From: UBA10649 sp963755335
Lineage (GTDB): Bacteria; Actinomycetota; Actinomycetes; S36-B12
Assembly: GCA_963755335.1 (NCBI GenBank)
Contig: CAVWJW010000005.1
Span: forward strand, 1 to 64,000
Direction of reading: 5' to 3'
DNA length: 64,000 nt
Position numbers and translations under genes: made by a program. The notes under the pieces were generated by a model. That model did not search any database. It saw nothing but the letters and a program-made list of their open reading frames with translations, and was not told the DNA's origin. The first letter of the stretch is position 1. Every line of letters starts with the position of its first letter. Positions 54,248 to 62,723 of this stretch are shown piece by piece.

Positions 54248-54670
54248 GTGTCGAAGATGACGAATCAGCGGATCGACGAGTACGCCGGACTTCACCGATC
54301 AGTCGAGATCGGACTGCGGCTTGCGCCCACGATCTCCAGTGCTGCTGCCGTCGCGAAGGCGGCGGCGAGCTACCTCGATCGCGACCCCGACGTTCCGGTC
54401 CGCATCGCGGGCCTGAGCACCGAGGGCTCGCGCGTGCACATCACCCTCGCGATCGGCCTCGGGTCCATCGACGAGGTCAAGGTCGCGGCGCCACGGTCGC
54501 GGTCGGCCGTGATCCTGATCCAGACGCTCGTCACCGAGCTGTCCGCCTATGACCCGGCACTCGTGGCCATCCCGGATGCCGCTTCGTCCGAGGCGCGGGC
54601 GGCGGCGTCGGTCATGCGCACGATGTCGCGGCCGCCAACACCGGTGCGCGAGCTGCTGGCCGTGGGCTAG
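54248..54670 (+). CDS. Hypothetical protein
   Basis: 140 aa from GTG 54248 (ATG 54257 also possible). Soluble; two helices (GLRLAPTISSAAAVAKAAAS) and strand-rich centre (VPVRIAGLSTEGSRVHITLA), then SRSAVILIQTLVTELSAYD. Not recognised. It ends two bases before the sigma-like gene and forms an operon with it. Confidence 0.6.
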   Translation: MSKMTNQRIDEYAGLHRSVEIGLRLAPTISSAAAVAKAAASYLDRDPDVPVRIAGLSTEGSRVHITLAIGLGSIDEVKVAAPRSRSAVILIQTLVTELSAYDPALVAIPDAASSEARAAASVMRTMSRPPTPVRELLAVG

Positions 54671-54672
54671 TC

Positions 54673-55809
54673 GTGACCATCGCAGCCGCGAACAAGGCCG
54701 TTGACGACGGCGAGTCGATCATCACCAGCACGAATCGCCTGGGCCGCAAGGTCCCGAACGTCACCGTGCGCGGCATCGACGAGACCGAGATCTTCGGCTA
54801 CGCGCCGCTGCTCGACTGCGATCGCGTGCACTGGGACACCGTCGATGACTTCGATCCCCGGTCACTGCTTGCCGACCTGCCGATGGACGCCTACACGCGC
54901 CGGTGGAGTGACGGCCAGCATCGTGTGTGGGTGCCGAACGGCCGAGGGTTCGAGGCGCGCGAGCTGATCAAGGCGTGGTGCGAGGCGCACGAGGTCGAGC
55001 CGGTCAACATGCGGGTGGAGTGCAAAGTCCCGTTCCGCAATCTCGAGCTCATCCCCGGGTCGTTGTTCCAGGAGCTGGTCGCCGCGACCGTGGACTGGGT
55101 CTACCCGCGCAGCTACTCGATCCGCCGCCGCATCGTCACCGATCTCGACCTGGTCGAGGACCAGGACGTGAAGTCGATGATGTACCTGTTCATCTCCGAT
55201 CATGCCGACCGGTACGACGCCGGCCGGATCGGCCGCAACGGCACGCTGAACTTCACCGCCTTCATCATCGGCAAGCTGCGTACCTGGCCGCAGGACGCCG
55301 CGCGAACGGCCTACGGCCGCACGGTCGTCGGCGATCGCGTCGCCATCAACAAGATGGCCGATCGCTTCATCGCGAGCGAGCAGCGGCTGCCGTCCGAGGG
55401 CGAGCTCGCCGAAGCGATGAACACAAGCGTCACGGACCTTCGCCGGCGCGAGCAGGCGATCCACGAGCTGTCGGGCATGCGCAACTACACGTCACTGGCC
55501 GTCAGCAGCAACGATGCCGATCGCGTCGATCAGGTGCAGGTCGCATCGGATGCCGACGTCGAGGCCGACGTCGCCGACTACGGGCGCAGCGCGGCTCTGA
55601 CATCGGCGATCCTCGAGGCCGTCAGCAGCCCGTCCGGCCCCCGCACCCGCCGCTCCCAGGATCCCCTGGCGCTGGCCGCGGTGTACCTGTCGTTCTGGGA
55701 GGGCCTGTCGCGCCCCGAGGTGGCGCGCGAGCTCGACGTCCTCCCGAAGACCGTCGCCGCGGCGCTCACCCGGGTCCTCGAACAGGTGGAACAGGCCGAC
55801 GTGTCATGA
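54673..55809 (+). CDS. Divergent sigma-factor-like protein
   Basis: 378 aa from GTG 54673. The N-terminal 150 residues are unique. Then HADRYDAGRIGRNGTLNFTA and FIIGKLRTWPQDAART align in pattern with sigma region 2 (RFDPxRGxxFxTYAxxxIRGAI), RLPSEGELAEAMNTSVTDLR with region 3 (the PTxeELA motif), and YLSFWEGLSRPEVARELDVL plus LPKTVAAALTRVLEQ with region 4. The DNA-melting aromatics of region 2 are only partly kept. It could be an alternative sigma factor or a sigma mimic; it is not recognised as a named family. Confidence 0.5.
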   Translation: MTIAAANKAVDDGESIITSTNRLGRKVPNVTVRGIDETEIFGYAPLLDCDRVHWDTVDDFDPRSLLADLPMDAYTRRWSDGQHRVWVPNGRGFEARELIKAWCEAHEVEPVNMRVECKVPFRNLELIPGSLFQELVAATVDWVYPRSYSIRRRIVTDLDLVEDQDVKSMMYLFISDHADRYDAGRIGRNGTLNFTAFIIGKLRTWPQDAARTAYGRTVVGDRVAINKMADRFIASEQRLPSEGELAEAMNTSVTDLRRREQAIHELSGMRNYTSLAVSSNDADRVDQVQVASDADVEADVADYGRSAALTSAILEAVSSPSGPRTRRSQDPLALAAVYLSFWEGLSRPEVARELDVLPKTVAAALTRVLEQVEQADVS

Positions 55810-56526
55810 GCACTGAGCTGCAGGAGCCCGTCCCGTGGACCTACACGGACTCGCCGGGCGTGCTGCTGTGGACGTGGGTCACGGAGCACTTCGTGGCGCG
55901 CATCACCGGCGCCGAGGTCTCGAACGAGGACGATCCCTCGGGCCGTCGCGTCATCTCGTCGTACTCCTGGGACCTGTCCGACCTGACTCGCACCAACCAG
56001 GGACTTCCGCGGCTGCTCGTCGAAGGCCTGTCCTCGACGTTCGAGGACGCGCAGACGTGCATCCGCGAGCACGTCGCGAAGAGCTACGACCCGCGCCTGG
56101 GCTACCGGCGGTTCTGCGGTCGCGCTTGCCTACATGTTCACGCTGTCGACGGGCGAGTCGATCGACGTGCGTGAGCTGATCGGCACGCGCTGCTCGGTGA
56201 CGGTGCTGATGCCCGATCGCTCCGAGCGCACGGTGATGGGGGACCTCGCCGTCAACCACTACAAGTGGCGACTCACGGCGTCGGATCAGGTCATGGAGAT
56301 CACCCCCGAGCACGTGGTCCGCGTCACCAACCGCTCCGAGGCCGCAGACCGAGCGGCCGCGATCACGCACAGCGACCTCTACTCGGGCGTGGGACGCCTG
56401 TATCGCGAGGATCCCAAGTCCGGCTGCACCGGTCGACCCGGCTTCATGGTCGGGACGGTCGATCACGCCGGCGCGGCACGCTGCCCTCTCCACGAGATGG
56501 GCCTGCCCGAGTACCTGCTGAGCTGA
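55806..56526 (+). CDS. Hypothetical protein (one frame break)
   Basis: ATG 55806 overlaps the previous stop. The frame changes near 56115; deleting one T gives YRRFAVALAYMFTLSTGESI and continues to 56526, about 239 aa in total. The second half contains a Cys near LIGTRCSVTVLMPDRSERTV and NHYKWRLTASDQVMEITPEH. No family known to me. Without the correction it would be two overlapping frames. Confidence 0.5.
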
Positions 56527-56626
56527 GGAGCCCCGGTCCGGCCGGGCCGATGTCGCCGCGGTGGGCCGATCCTTCCTAGAGGATGAGTCGAGGGGATCGA
56601 CCCGTCGCGTGCAGGTGGGAGTGACG

Positions 56627-57958
56627 ATGGCGCTGAAGCTCGGGCGGGGAGGCCGCCACCGGGGTGGTACTCCGACGGAGCTCAACGAGACCGTCATCCA
56701 TGACCTGCAGGCGGCGGGCCGAAAGTCGCAGACCGGGGCCCTCGAGGTCGTCGACAAGGATTCGCACGCCACGGCGACGCTCTACGTCTTCGATGGCGGC
56801 CTGTACTCCGCGGCACTCGACGGATACGTACCGCCGATGCTCGCCCGCCTTGGATCAAGCGGAACGCTGGGCCCCAAGCACATCCAGGCCCTCACGGACG
56901 AACTCGACGGCACGAGCGACCCTTCGCAGGCCGGGCTCGTGGCCGCACGCCACTCCTGGGCGAAGGTCGACACCCTGGGCACCATGCACCAGGAGTACCT
57001 GCTGGCGAGCGTGGGTGCGGTGCTGGCGCGGACCAAGGTCAAGACGCGGTGGATCGCCGACGAGACGACCTCGGCGTTCTGCACCCTTCCGCTGCCGATC
57101 GACTCGGTGCTCGACGCCATCCGCATGCGGGTGCAGCGCATGACGATGACGTGGGACGGCATCGCGGCCGACCTGGACCCCAGTCACGCGCGACCGGTCC
57201 CCACCGGTACCCCGGTCCCGGCAACCGTGACGCTGCGCGAGGCGCGCCTGATCATGGACGAGTGCGACGGCCGGCGCACCCTCGACGAGATCGCCTGGCG
57301 CCTGGGCCTGACCCGGGCAGAGGCGGTGCACATCGTCGGAGTGCTGGTGCGCAGCGACGTTGTCCGGATGGAGGCTGCCGACGTACCTGCAGCCTCGCCG
57401 CTGCTGTGGGTCGCCGAGGAGTTCGGGCGGCCGGTGGCCGAGCCCGTGGTGGCTGTCCCGGTGGCGGTCGACGTGATCACGGCCGAGCCGGCGATGGCTG
57501 AGCCGGCGATGGCTGAGCCAGTGGTGGTTGAGCCCGTGGTGGTTGAGCGGGCGGTCCGGGTCGACGACGGCCCCGCGGTCGATGTCGCCCAGGTCGTCAT
57601 CGCCGCTGCCATCGTCGAGTCGGTTGTATCCGACCCACAGCCCGAACCCGAAGCCGACCCAGAGCCTGAACCCGAAGCCGCAGTCGAACCGGAGCCTCAA
57701 CCCGAACCCGAACCCGTCGCGATCCCCGTCGTCGTCGCAGCGGTGGCCGCACCACGGGCCGACGCGGTGGACCCGCACGTCCTTCAGCTGCGCGCCGAAC
57801 TGGCGAAGGCCCAGATCAGCGAACTGCAGGAGGCCCTCGACCTCGCCGTGCACGAGGAGATGGACGCCATCGCCCGCGCAGCGGCCATCCGGGTCCGGCT
57901 GCGCACGGCCCAGGAGGGGCTCGCCGAGCTCACCGGCGGCGCCAGCGGCGGCGAGTGA
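56627..57958 (+). CDS. DUF4388-like protein with winged helix and C-terminal coiled coil
   Basis: 443 aa from ATG 56627 (GTG 56621 alternative) after AGGTGGGA. The N-terminal TGALEVVDKDSHATATLYVF and DGGLYSAALDG resemble the DUF4388/PATAN domain linked to pilus and gliding regulation. A wHTH-like region follows (MDECDGRRTLDEIAWRLGLT), then a low-complexity repeat (AEPAMAEPAMAEP, PEPEADPEPEPE) at about 290-390, and a final coiled coil (LRAELAKAQISELQEALDLA). It precedes pilD by three bases. Confidence 0.6.
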   Translation: MALKLGRGGRHRGGTPTELNETVIHDLQAAGRKSQTGALEVVDKDSHATATLYVFDGGLYSAALDGYVPPMLARLGSSGTLGPKHIQALTDELDGTSDPSQAGLVAARHSWAKVDTLGTMHQEYLLASVGAVLARTKVKTRWIADETTSAFCTLPLPIDSVLDAIRMRVQRMTMTWDGIAADLDPSHARPVPTGTPVPATVTLREARLIMDECDGRRTLDEIAWRLGLTRAEAVHIVGVLVRSDVVRMEAADVPAASPLLWVAEEFGRPVAEPVVAVPVAVDVITAEPAMAEPAMAEPVVVEPVVVERAVRVDDGPAVDVAQVVIAAAIVESVVSDPQPEPEADPEPEPEAAVEPEPQPEPEPVAIPVVVAAVAAPRADAVDPHVLQLRAELAKAQISELQEALDLAVHEEMDAIARAAAIRVRLRTAQEGLAELTGGASGGE

Positions 57959-57961
57959 TCG

Positions 57962-58768
57962 ATGGACGACACGACTCGCGTGCTCGTCCTCGTGATCCTC
58001 CTCGGTGCGGGCGTGATCGTCGGGTCCTTCCTCAACGTCGTCATCTACCGCGTGCCCCTCGGCCTGTCGATCGTCCGACCCGGGTCCGCCTGCCCGTCCT
58101 GCGGCGCGCCGATCAGCGCACGTGACAACATCCCGATCCTGTCGTGGCTCCTGCTGCGCGCCCGGTGCCGGTCGTGCGGGGTCCACATCTCGGCGCGCTA
58201 TCCCTGCGTGGAGCTGGCCAACGGGCTGCTGTGGGTCTCCTTCGGCTGGTGGGCCATCGACGCGACGGGGATTGATCCGCTCCTGCCCTGGCTGCTGGTG
58301 ATCGGCAGCGCGGGGCTGGCCTTGACGATGATCGACATCGACCACCGCCGCCTGCCCGATGCCATCGTCTTCCCGCTCTATCCGGCTGCGGTCGTGGGCC
58401 TGGCCCTCGCCGGGATCCTGTCGGGGGAGTGGCCGCTGGGCCCGGCCGCCGTCGGCGTCGGCGCCTGGCTGCTGGTGATCGGCGGACTCTGGCTGTTCTC
58501 AGGCGGGCGGGGGATGGGTTTCGGCGATGTGAAGGCCGCACCGATCCTGGGCGCGACCCTCGGCTGGGTAGGCGTCGGGCCGGCCGTGGTCGGCCTGATG
58601 GCGGCCTTCGTGCTGGGCGGCGGCTACGGGATTGTGCTCCTGCTGTCCAGGCGCGCCGGTCGCGGCTCCAAGATGCCGTTCGGGCCGTTCCTGTTCGCCG
58701 GCGCCCTGCTGGGGCTGTTCATGGGCGGCTCGATCTGGGACGCCTACCTCGGCTCCATGGGCCTGTGA
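57962..58768 (+). CDS. pilD: Prepilin peptidase / N-methyltransferase PilD
   Basis: 268 aa, ATG 57962. Zinc-binding cysteines C44, C47, C69 and C72 (CPSCG, CRSCG) support the methyltransferase-type N-terminal domain. Catalytic aspartates are D125/D127 in MIDIDHRRLPD and D189 in GFGDVK, the GxGD aspartyl protease motif. Eight TM segments. It removes the leader from the four prepilins in this locus and methylates Phe1. Confidence 0.93.
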   Translation: MDDTTRVLVLVILLGAGVIVGSFLNVVIYRVPLGLSIVRPGSACPSCGAPISARDNIPILSWLLLRARCRSCGVHISARYPCVELANGLLWVSFGWWAIDATGIDPLLPWLLVIGSAGLALTMIDIDHRRLPDAIVFPLYPAAVVGLALAGILSGEWPLGPAAVGVGAWLLVIGGLWLFSGGRGMGFGDVKAAPILGATLGWVGVGPAVVGLMAAFVLGGGYGIVLLLSRRAGRGSKMPFGPFLFAGALLGLFMGGSIWDAYLGSMGL

Positions 58769-58819
58769 TGGCCCCCACACCGCAGAGCCGCGTTTGGCCC
58801 AGATTTATCACAACGGGGT

Positions 58820-58847
58820 TCAAGTCCGCCTCGATCCGCGCCGATAA
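58820..58847 (+). promoter_or_regulatory. FliA/WhiG-type promoter
   Basis: TCAA (58820-58823), 16 bases, then GCCGATAA (58840-58847): a full -10 match and a good -35 to the sigma-28/WhiG consensus (TAAA-N15-GCCGATAA). It lies 51 bases before ATG 58898, and a matching sigma factor is encoded 0.9 kb away. Confidence 0.65.
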
Positions 58848-58897
58848 TCCCTTCGTAGGAAGCGTTCCAGCGAGTCCTGACGGGGAGGTGACTCAAG

Positions 58898-59332
58898 ATG
58901 CAGACGTGGGTTGATGTCGACGCAGGTGGTTGTCAGTTCCTCGTCCGCACCGGGACCGGCGTTGTCACAGCCGTCGCTCCGGTCGGCATCGTGGGGCCGG
59001 ATGACGAGAGCACGTCATACCGGATCGAGATCTACTGCGACGCCCCGCACGGGCGCCCCGGCGCGATCCGCTACAGCGTGCACCCGATCGTCCCGGCGAC
59101 GAGCCCGCTGTACCGCGGTGCGGTGGACGCACTCGACCAGGTCTGGCCGATCGTGTGGACCGTCGAGTGGCATCGTCACGACTGGATCCCCGCCGACCTC
59201 CCCATCGGCGCACTCAACCTGGTCACCGACACGCGCAGCGTGCTCACCGGGCTGGATCGCGTCGTGCTGCCCGAGCCGGTCTTCGCGGACCTGCCGGACT
59301 TCGCGGACCTGCCCTGGCGGGACCTGCCGTGA
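58898..59332 (+). CDS. Hypothetical protein, probably in the sigma-28/WhiG-type regulon
   Basis: 144 aa from ATG 58898, preceded by GGGGAGGTG. Soluble, beta-rich (CQFLVRTGTGVVTAVAPVGI, STSYRIEIYCDAPHGR), with WPIVWTVEWHRHDWIPADLP and an acidic repeat FADLPDFADLPWRDLP at the end. No family recognised. It overlaps the next gene by four bases. Confidence 0.65.
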   Translation: MQTWVDVDAGGCQFLVRTGTGVVTAVAPVGIVGPDDESTSYRIEIYCDAPHGRPGAIRYSVHPIVPATSPLYRGAVDALDQVWPIVWTVEWHRHDWIPADLPIGALNLVTDTRSVLTGLDRVVLPEPVFADLPDFADLPWRDLP

Positions 59333-59712
59333 CCCAGGACGAGATCGGGCTGCAGTACTTCACAGGCGACCAGAAGGCCAAGCCGCCGGCAGCCCCGTCC
59401 GTCTTCGGCGCGGTCGACCAGGACGAGATCATCGCCCGGATCGACAACACTCCCGATGACGACCTGGAGAGCTCGTTCTTCGACGACTCCATGACCGAGG
59501 TGGAGGAAGCGGCCACCCGATCCTTCGACGTCGGCATCCGGACGCTCACCCACGAAGCACCCCGCGACGGTGCCCGGACCTCCTTCGCGGCGAGCTCTGG
59601 CGACGGGCTCGCCGCCCTGCCGACCGGGCCGATCACCGCGTCGATGCTCTCCAGTGACGAGCGCGCCCGCCAGGCCTTCATCCTCGGGGGACCGTCGGGC
59701 ACGCCCGCCTGA
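59329..59712 (+). CDS. Hypothetical acidic protein
   Basis: 127 aa from GTG 59329 overlapping the previous stop (GTGA). Low-complexity, acidic and mostly disordered (DNTPDDDLESSFFDDSMTEV), with short helical patches. It could be a regulatory peptide such as an anti-sigma or adaptor, but nothing in the sequence proves this. Ends before a bidirectional terminator facing the sigma gene. Confidence 0.55.
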   Translation: MTQDEIGLQYFTGDQKAKPPAAPSVFGAVDQDEIIARIDNTPDDDLESSFFDDSMTEVEEAATRSFDVGIRTLTHEAPRDGARTSFAASSGDGLAALPTGPITASMLSSDERARQAFILGGPSGTPA

Positions 59713-59732
59713 CCTCGGGGCTCGACACCACG

Positions 59733-59756
59733 CGGCACCCCCTGCGGGGGGTGCCG
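59733..59756. terminator. Bidirectional stem-loop terminator
   Basis: CGGCACCCCC-TGC-GGGGGGTGCCG region between the convergent orphan operon and the sigma gene: about ten GC pairs with a minimal loop. It would serve both strands. Confidence 0.7.
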
Positions 59757-59765
59757 TCGGTCGTC

Positions 59766-60566
59766 TCAGGACACGTCGCGCAGCGACCGGATCGCGCGGC
59801 CGTGGATCTGGCACACGCGTGACTCACTGACGTGCAGCACCCGGCCGATCTCGGCGAAGGTGAGCTCCTCGAAGTAGTAGAGCGACACGACGGCGCGATC
59901 GCGCTGCTGCAGCGTCAGGATGCGGCCGCGCATCAGCCGCTGGCTCTCGTCCTGGTCGTAGATCTCCTCGGGCAGTGACTCCGTCTGGTCGACGAACTGC
60001 TGCGTCGTGCGCTCCTCGTCACCACCGGTGTCGCGGCCCATGCGCTCGTCAAGGCTGGTCAGGTAGCCGTTGCGGTACGCGGCCAGCGTGCTGCGGACCT
60101 CTTCGCGCTCCAGGCCGGTCTCGGCGGCGATGTCGTCGAGGTCGGGCTCCGCGCCATGGCTCTGCTCGAAGGAGGCCGTCGCCTCGTCGATGACGTGCAT
60201 GCGACCCCGCACCGCGCGAGGCACCCAGTCCAGGGACCTCAGCTCGTCGAGGATCGCTCCCCGGATCCGGGTGACGGCGTACGTCTGGAAGGTCAGGCCC
60301 CGGTCGAGGTCGAAGCGATGGATGGCGTCGATGAGCCCGATCGTCCCGAAGCCGACGAGGTCGCCGCGCTCGAGGCTGGGCGGCAGCCGGAGGTTCAGCC
60401 GCGAGACCACGTACCTCACGAGGGGCGAGTACGTCTCGATCAGCCGGGAGTGGGACTGCTGTTCGGCATCGAACTTGTACGACACCCACAAGGCGGCGAG
60501 CTCGCCGTCGTCGTCGAAGATCGGGGCATAGTGGGCCGCCCGATCGTCGATTGCCTCAGCGCTCAT
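59766..60566 (-). CDS. FliA/WhiG-family alternative sigma factor
   Basis: 266 aa, ATG 60566. Region 2: LPPSLERGDLVGFGTIGLID, then AIHRFDLDRGLTFQTYAVTR and IRGAILDELRSLDWVPRAVR, diagnostic of the sigma-28/WhiG group. Region 3: PDLDDIAAETGLEREEVRST. Region 4: VVSLYYFEELTFAEIGRVLH, VSESRVCQIHGRAIRSL. No flagellar genes are in the window; with the pilus genes around it and its own promoter type at 58820, it probably controls the pilus or surface locus. Divergent from the CpaE-like gene. Confidence 0.88.
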   Translation of the reverse strand: MSAEAIDDRAAHYAPIFDDDGELAALWVSYKFDAEQQSHSRLIETYSPLVRYVVSRLNLRLPPSLERGDLVGFGTIGLIDAIHRFDLDRGLTFQTYAVTRIRGAILDELRSLDWVPRAVRGRMHVIDEATASFEQSHGAEPDLDDIAAETGLEREEVRSTLAAYRNGYLTSLDERMGRDTGGDEERTTQQFVDQTESLPEEIYDQDESQRLMRGRILTLQQRDRAVVSLYYFEELTFAEIGRVLHVSESRVCQIHGRAIRSLRDVS

Positions 60567-60813
60567 CCCACCCCCGCGGTCTGGGTCCTTTCGGTGGGTA
60601 TTGGCTCGTCGCCCCGCTTTCGCACCCCTTCGCGTGATCAGGGAGCGGATACGTCCCAGGTGTATCCCGTGCGGCGCGCGGGTCGACGCTCAACGAGTGT
60701 GACAAGCGTCCGGTTTGGGTACCCTGAGCGAAGGACAACGGGGTCGTGGGGGACGACACCGGTAATCGTTGTCTGCCCAGCCAAGATGGATCAGGGTCAA
60801 GTGGGGAGGAAGC

Positions 60814-62643
60814 GTGCCGCAGGGGCAGTCGACCGCGGGGCCGGGCGTCATCGTCGTTGCCGAGCGCCCGATGTCCGACCTGCTGTCCTCGCACGACATC
60901 GGCTGGAACGTGCAGGATCGCCAGCCGAGCATCGCCGCGATGTGGGACGCACTCAGCGGCGGTCGGCTAGACCAGCACTCGCGGATCCTGATCTTCTCCG
61001 ACTCCCTCCAGGAGGGCGCGCCCAGCGACTCCTCCGAGCTCCAGCAGACCGCCCGAGCGATCGTGGCGATGTCGCATGCGGGAGCCCATGTCTTCCTGGC
61101 CGTCTGGCGACCGGACCGGCTGCCCGCCTTCCGGGGGCTGATCGACCAGGCGGCCCAGATGCAGGGCGTGCCCGCCGACTCACTCGTCTACCACTTCCTG
61201 CCGGTCGACCAGGGCGGCCGCGCCGTGCTCGACTCGATGCGCCGGGTGCTCGACGCCGAGGTCGAGTTCCCGTCGACTTACCCGGCCACGGTCGACGGGA
61301 CGCTCGCTCGCCAGGGCTGGCAGCCCTCGCCGGTCTGGGCGACCGAGACCCAGATCCTCCCGATGCATCCGCCGATCGAGGACGCCGAGGGCGCACTGGC
61401 CGAGCTGGCCTCGGTTGAGGACGACCTCGAACCGCTGCCCCCGCCGGCACCGGCTCCCGTGCCGCCGCCCACGCCCCCGCCGGCACCGGCTCCCGTGCCA
61501 GAGCCGGTTCCCGAACCCATTCCCGCGCCCTTTCCCGAACCGATTCCGGAGCCCACCCCCGCCCCTCCACCTGAGCCGGTCGCCGACGAGCCGATGCGCT
61601 CCTCGATAGGGGTGTCCGGACTATCCGTGCGCCCTCACCTGCCGCCCATCGGGACGACCCAGCACGAACCCGATCGCGGGGCCTCGTCCGTACTCGACGA
61701 CCTCCCGCCGAACGCGTCGCGCGAACTGCTCGAGCAGCCCAAGCGTCCGGGGCAGATCACGATCACCGTGACGTCGAGCAAGGGCGGATCCGGCAAGTCG
61801 ACGGCCTCGATCCTGCTGGCCGGCTCGATCGCCCGCGCATCGCACGATGCCGGAACCCCGCTGTCGGTATGCCTCATCGACCTCGACACCCGTGATGGCC
61901 AGGTCGCCTCGCTGATCGGCAAGTTCATGCCGACGGCGCTGAACATCCGCGTCCAGCCGGTATGGGACGAGGGACGCATCCGCCGCAATCTCGTGCACGC
62001 TGACGGACTCGGCGTCGACACGCTGCTCGCACCCATCCGGCCGCGCACGGCCGACACGGTCGGTCCCGACTTCTACCGCACGATCATCCGCAGCCTGCAG
62101 CGCATGTACGACGTCATCGTGATGGACACCAGCGTGCAGTACCTCGATCCGCTGATCGCCCAGGTGGCACTGCCCGAGGCCGACGAGATCCTCTTCGTCA
62201 CCACGCTGGCCTCCACCGCCGTCCAGGGCATGGCGCGTGCCCTGCGCGAGATCACCGCCCCCGTCGACGAGTCCGGGCTCGGCATCCCGCGCGAGAAGAT
62301 CGGCATCATCGTCAACCAGTCCGTGGCCAACGTCGGCATGGAGCGCGACCAGGTCCTCGCAGCCGGCCTCGGCGTTCCGGTCGTCGGCGTCATCCCGCTG
62401 GCCACCAAGGACGTCCTGACCGCCACGAACCTCAATCGCATGTACACGCTCCTCGATCATCCACTGATCGGCCCGGCGTACGTCGAGCTCGCCAAGGCCT
62501 GCCTCCCGGCGCGCGCGATGTCCGACTGGCACTCGCTGACGGCGCCTGATCCCGAGCCCTCCAGCATCGCGGCGACGGCCGCCGCGTCAGCTGCCGTTGC
62601 TCCCGACGACGAGAGTCGACGGCGCGGCCTGTTCCGCCGCTGA
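60814..62643 (+). CDS. CpaE/TadZ-like MinD-family ATPase
   Basis: 609 aa from GTG 60814 after GGGGAGGA. The N-terminal 190 residues look receiver-like/atypical (GVIVVAERPMSDLLSSHDIG, RILIFSDSLQ). A linker of about 70 residues of Pro, Ala and Glu follows, then a MinD/ParA-type ATPase: deviant P-loop SSKGGSGKST near 322, SVCLIDLDTRDGQ, VMDTSVQYLD and IGIIVNQS. Architecture as in CpaE/TadZ, which position pilus assembly sites. The C-terminus is basic (ESRRRGLFRR). Confidence 0.8.
   Translation: MPQGQSTAGPGVIVVAERPMSDLLSSHDIGWNVQDRQPSIAAMWDALSGGRLDQHSRILIFSDSLQEGAPSDSSELQQTARAIVAMSHAGAHVFLAVWRPDRLPAFRGLIDQAAQMQGVPADSLVYHFLPVDQGGRAVLDSMRRVLDAEVEFPSTYPATVDGTLARQGWQPSPVWATETQILPMHPPIEDAEGALAELASVEDDLEPLPPPAPAPVPPPTPPPAPAPVPEPVPEPIPAPFPEPIPEPTPAPPPEPVADEPMRSSIGVSGLSVRPHLPPIGTTQHEPDRGASSVLDDLPPNASRELLEQPKRPGQITITVTSSKGGSGKSTASILLAGSIARASHDAGTPLSVCLIDLDTRDGQVASLIGKFMPTALNIRVQPVWDEGRIRRNLVHADGLGVDTLLAPIRPRTADTVGPDFYRTIIRSLQRMYDVIVMDTSVQYLDPLIAQVALPEADEILFVTTLASTAVQGMARALREITAPVDESGLGIPREKIGIIVNQSVANVGMERDQVLAAGLGVPVVGVIPLATKDVLTATNLNRMYTLLDHPLIGPAYVELAKACLPARAMSDWHSLTAPDPEPSSIAATAAASAAVAPDDESRRRGLFRR
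61442..61509 (+). repeat. Tandem DNA repeats in the Pro-Ala-Glu linker of the CpaE-like gene
   Basis: The string CCGGCACCGGCTCCCGTGCC occurs twice within about 70 bases, followed by PEPVPEPIPAP-type units. This is coding repeat expansion, prone to length variation. Confidence 0.7.
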
Positions 62644-62723
62644 AGCAAGGCTCCATCGCCCTGCGTTGCAGCACCTGCGGCGCGCGGCTACCGTGAAGGT
62701 CCGTCCGGCACGAAGGAGCAGCA

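Noticed and set aside
61430..61600. Repetitive CCGGCACCGGCTCCC region considered as a CRISPR or minisatellite
   Set aside because: It is in frame within the CpaE-like gene and encodes a Pro-Ala-Glu linker; no spacer structure.
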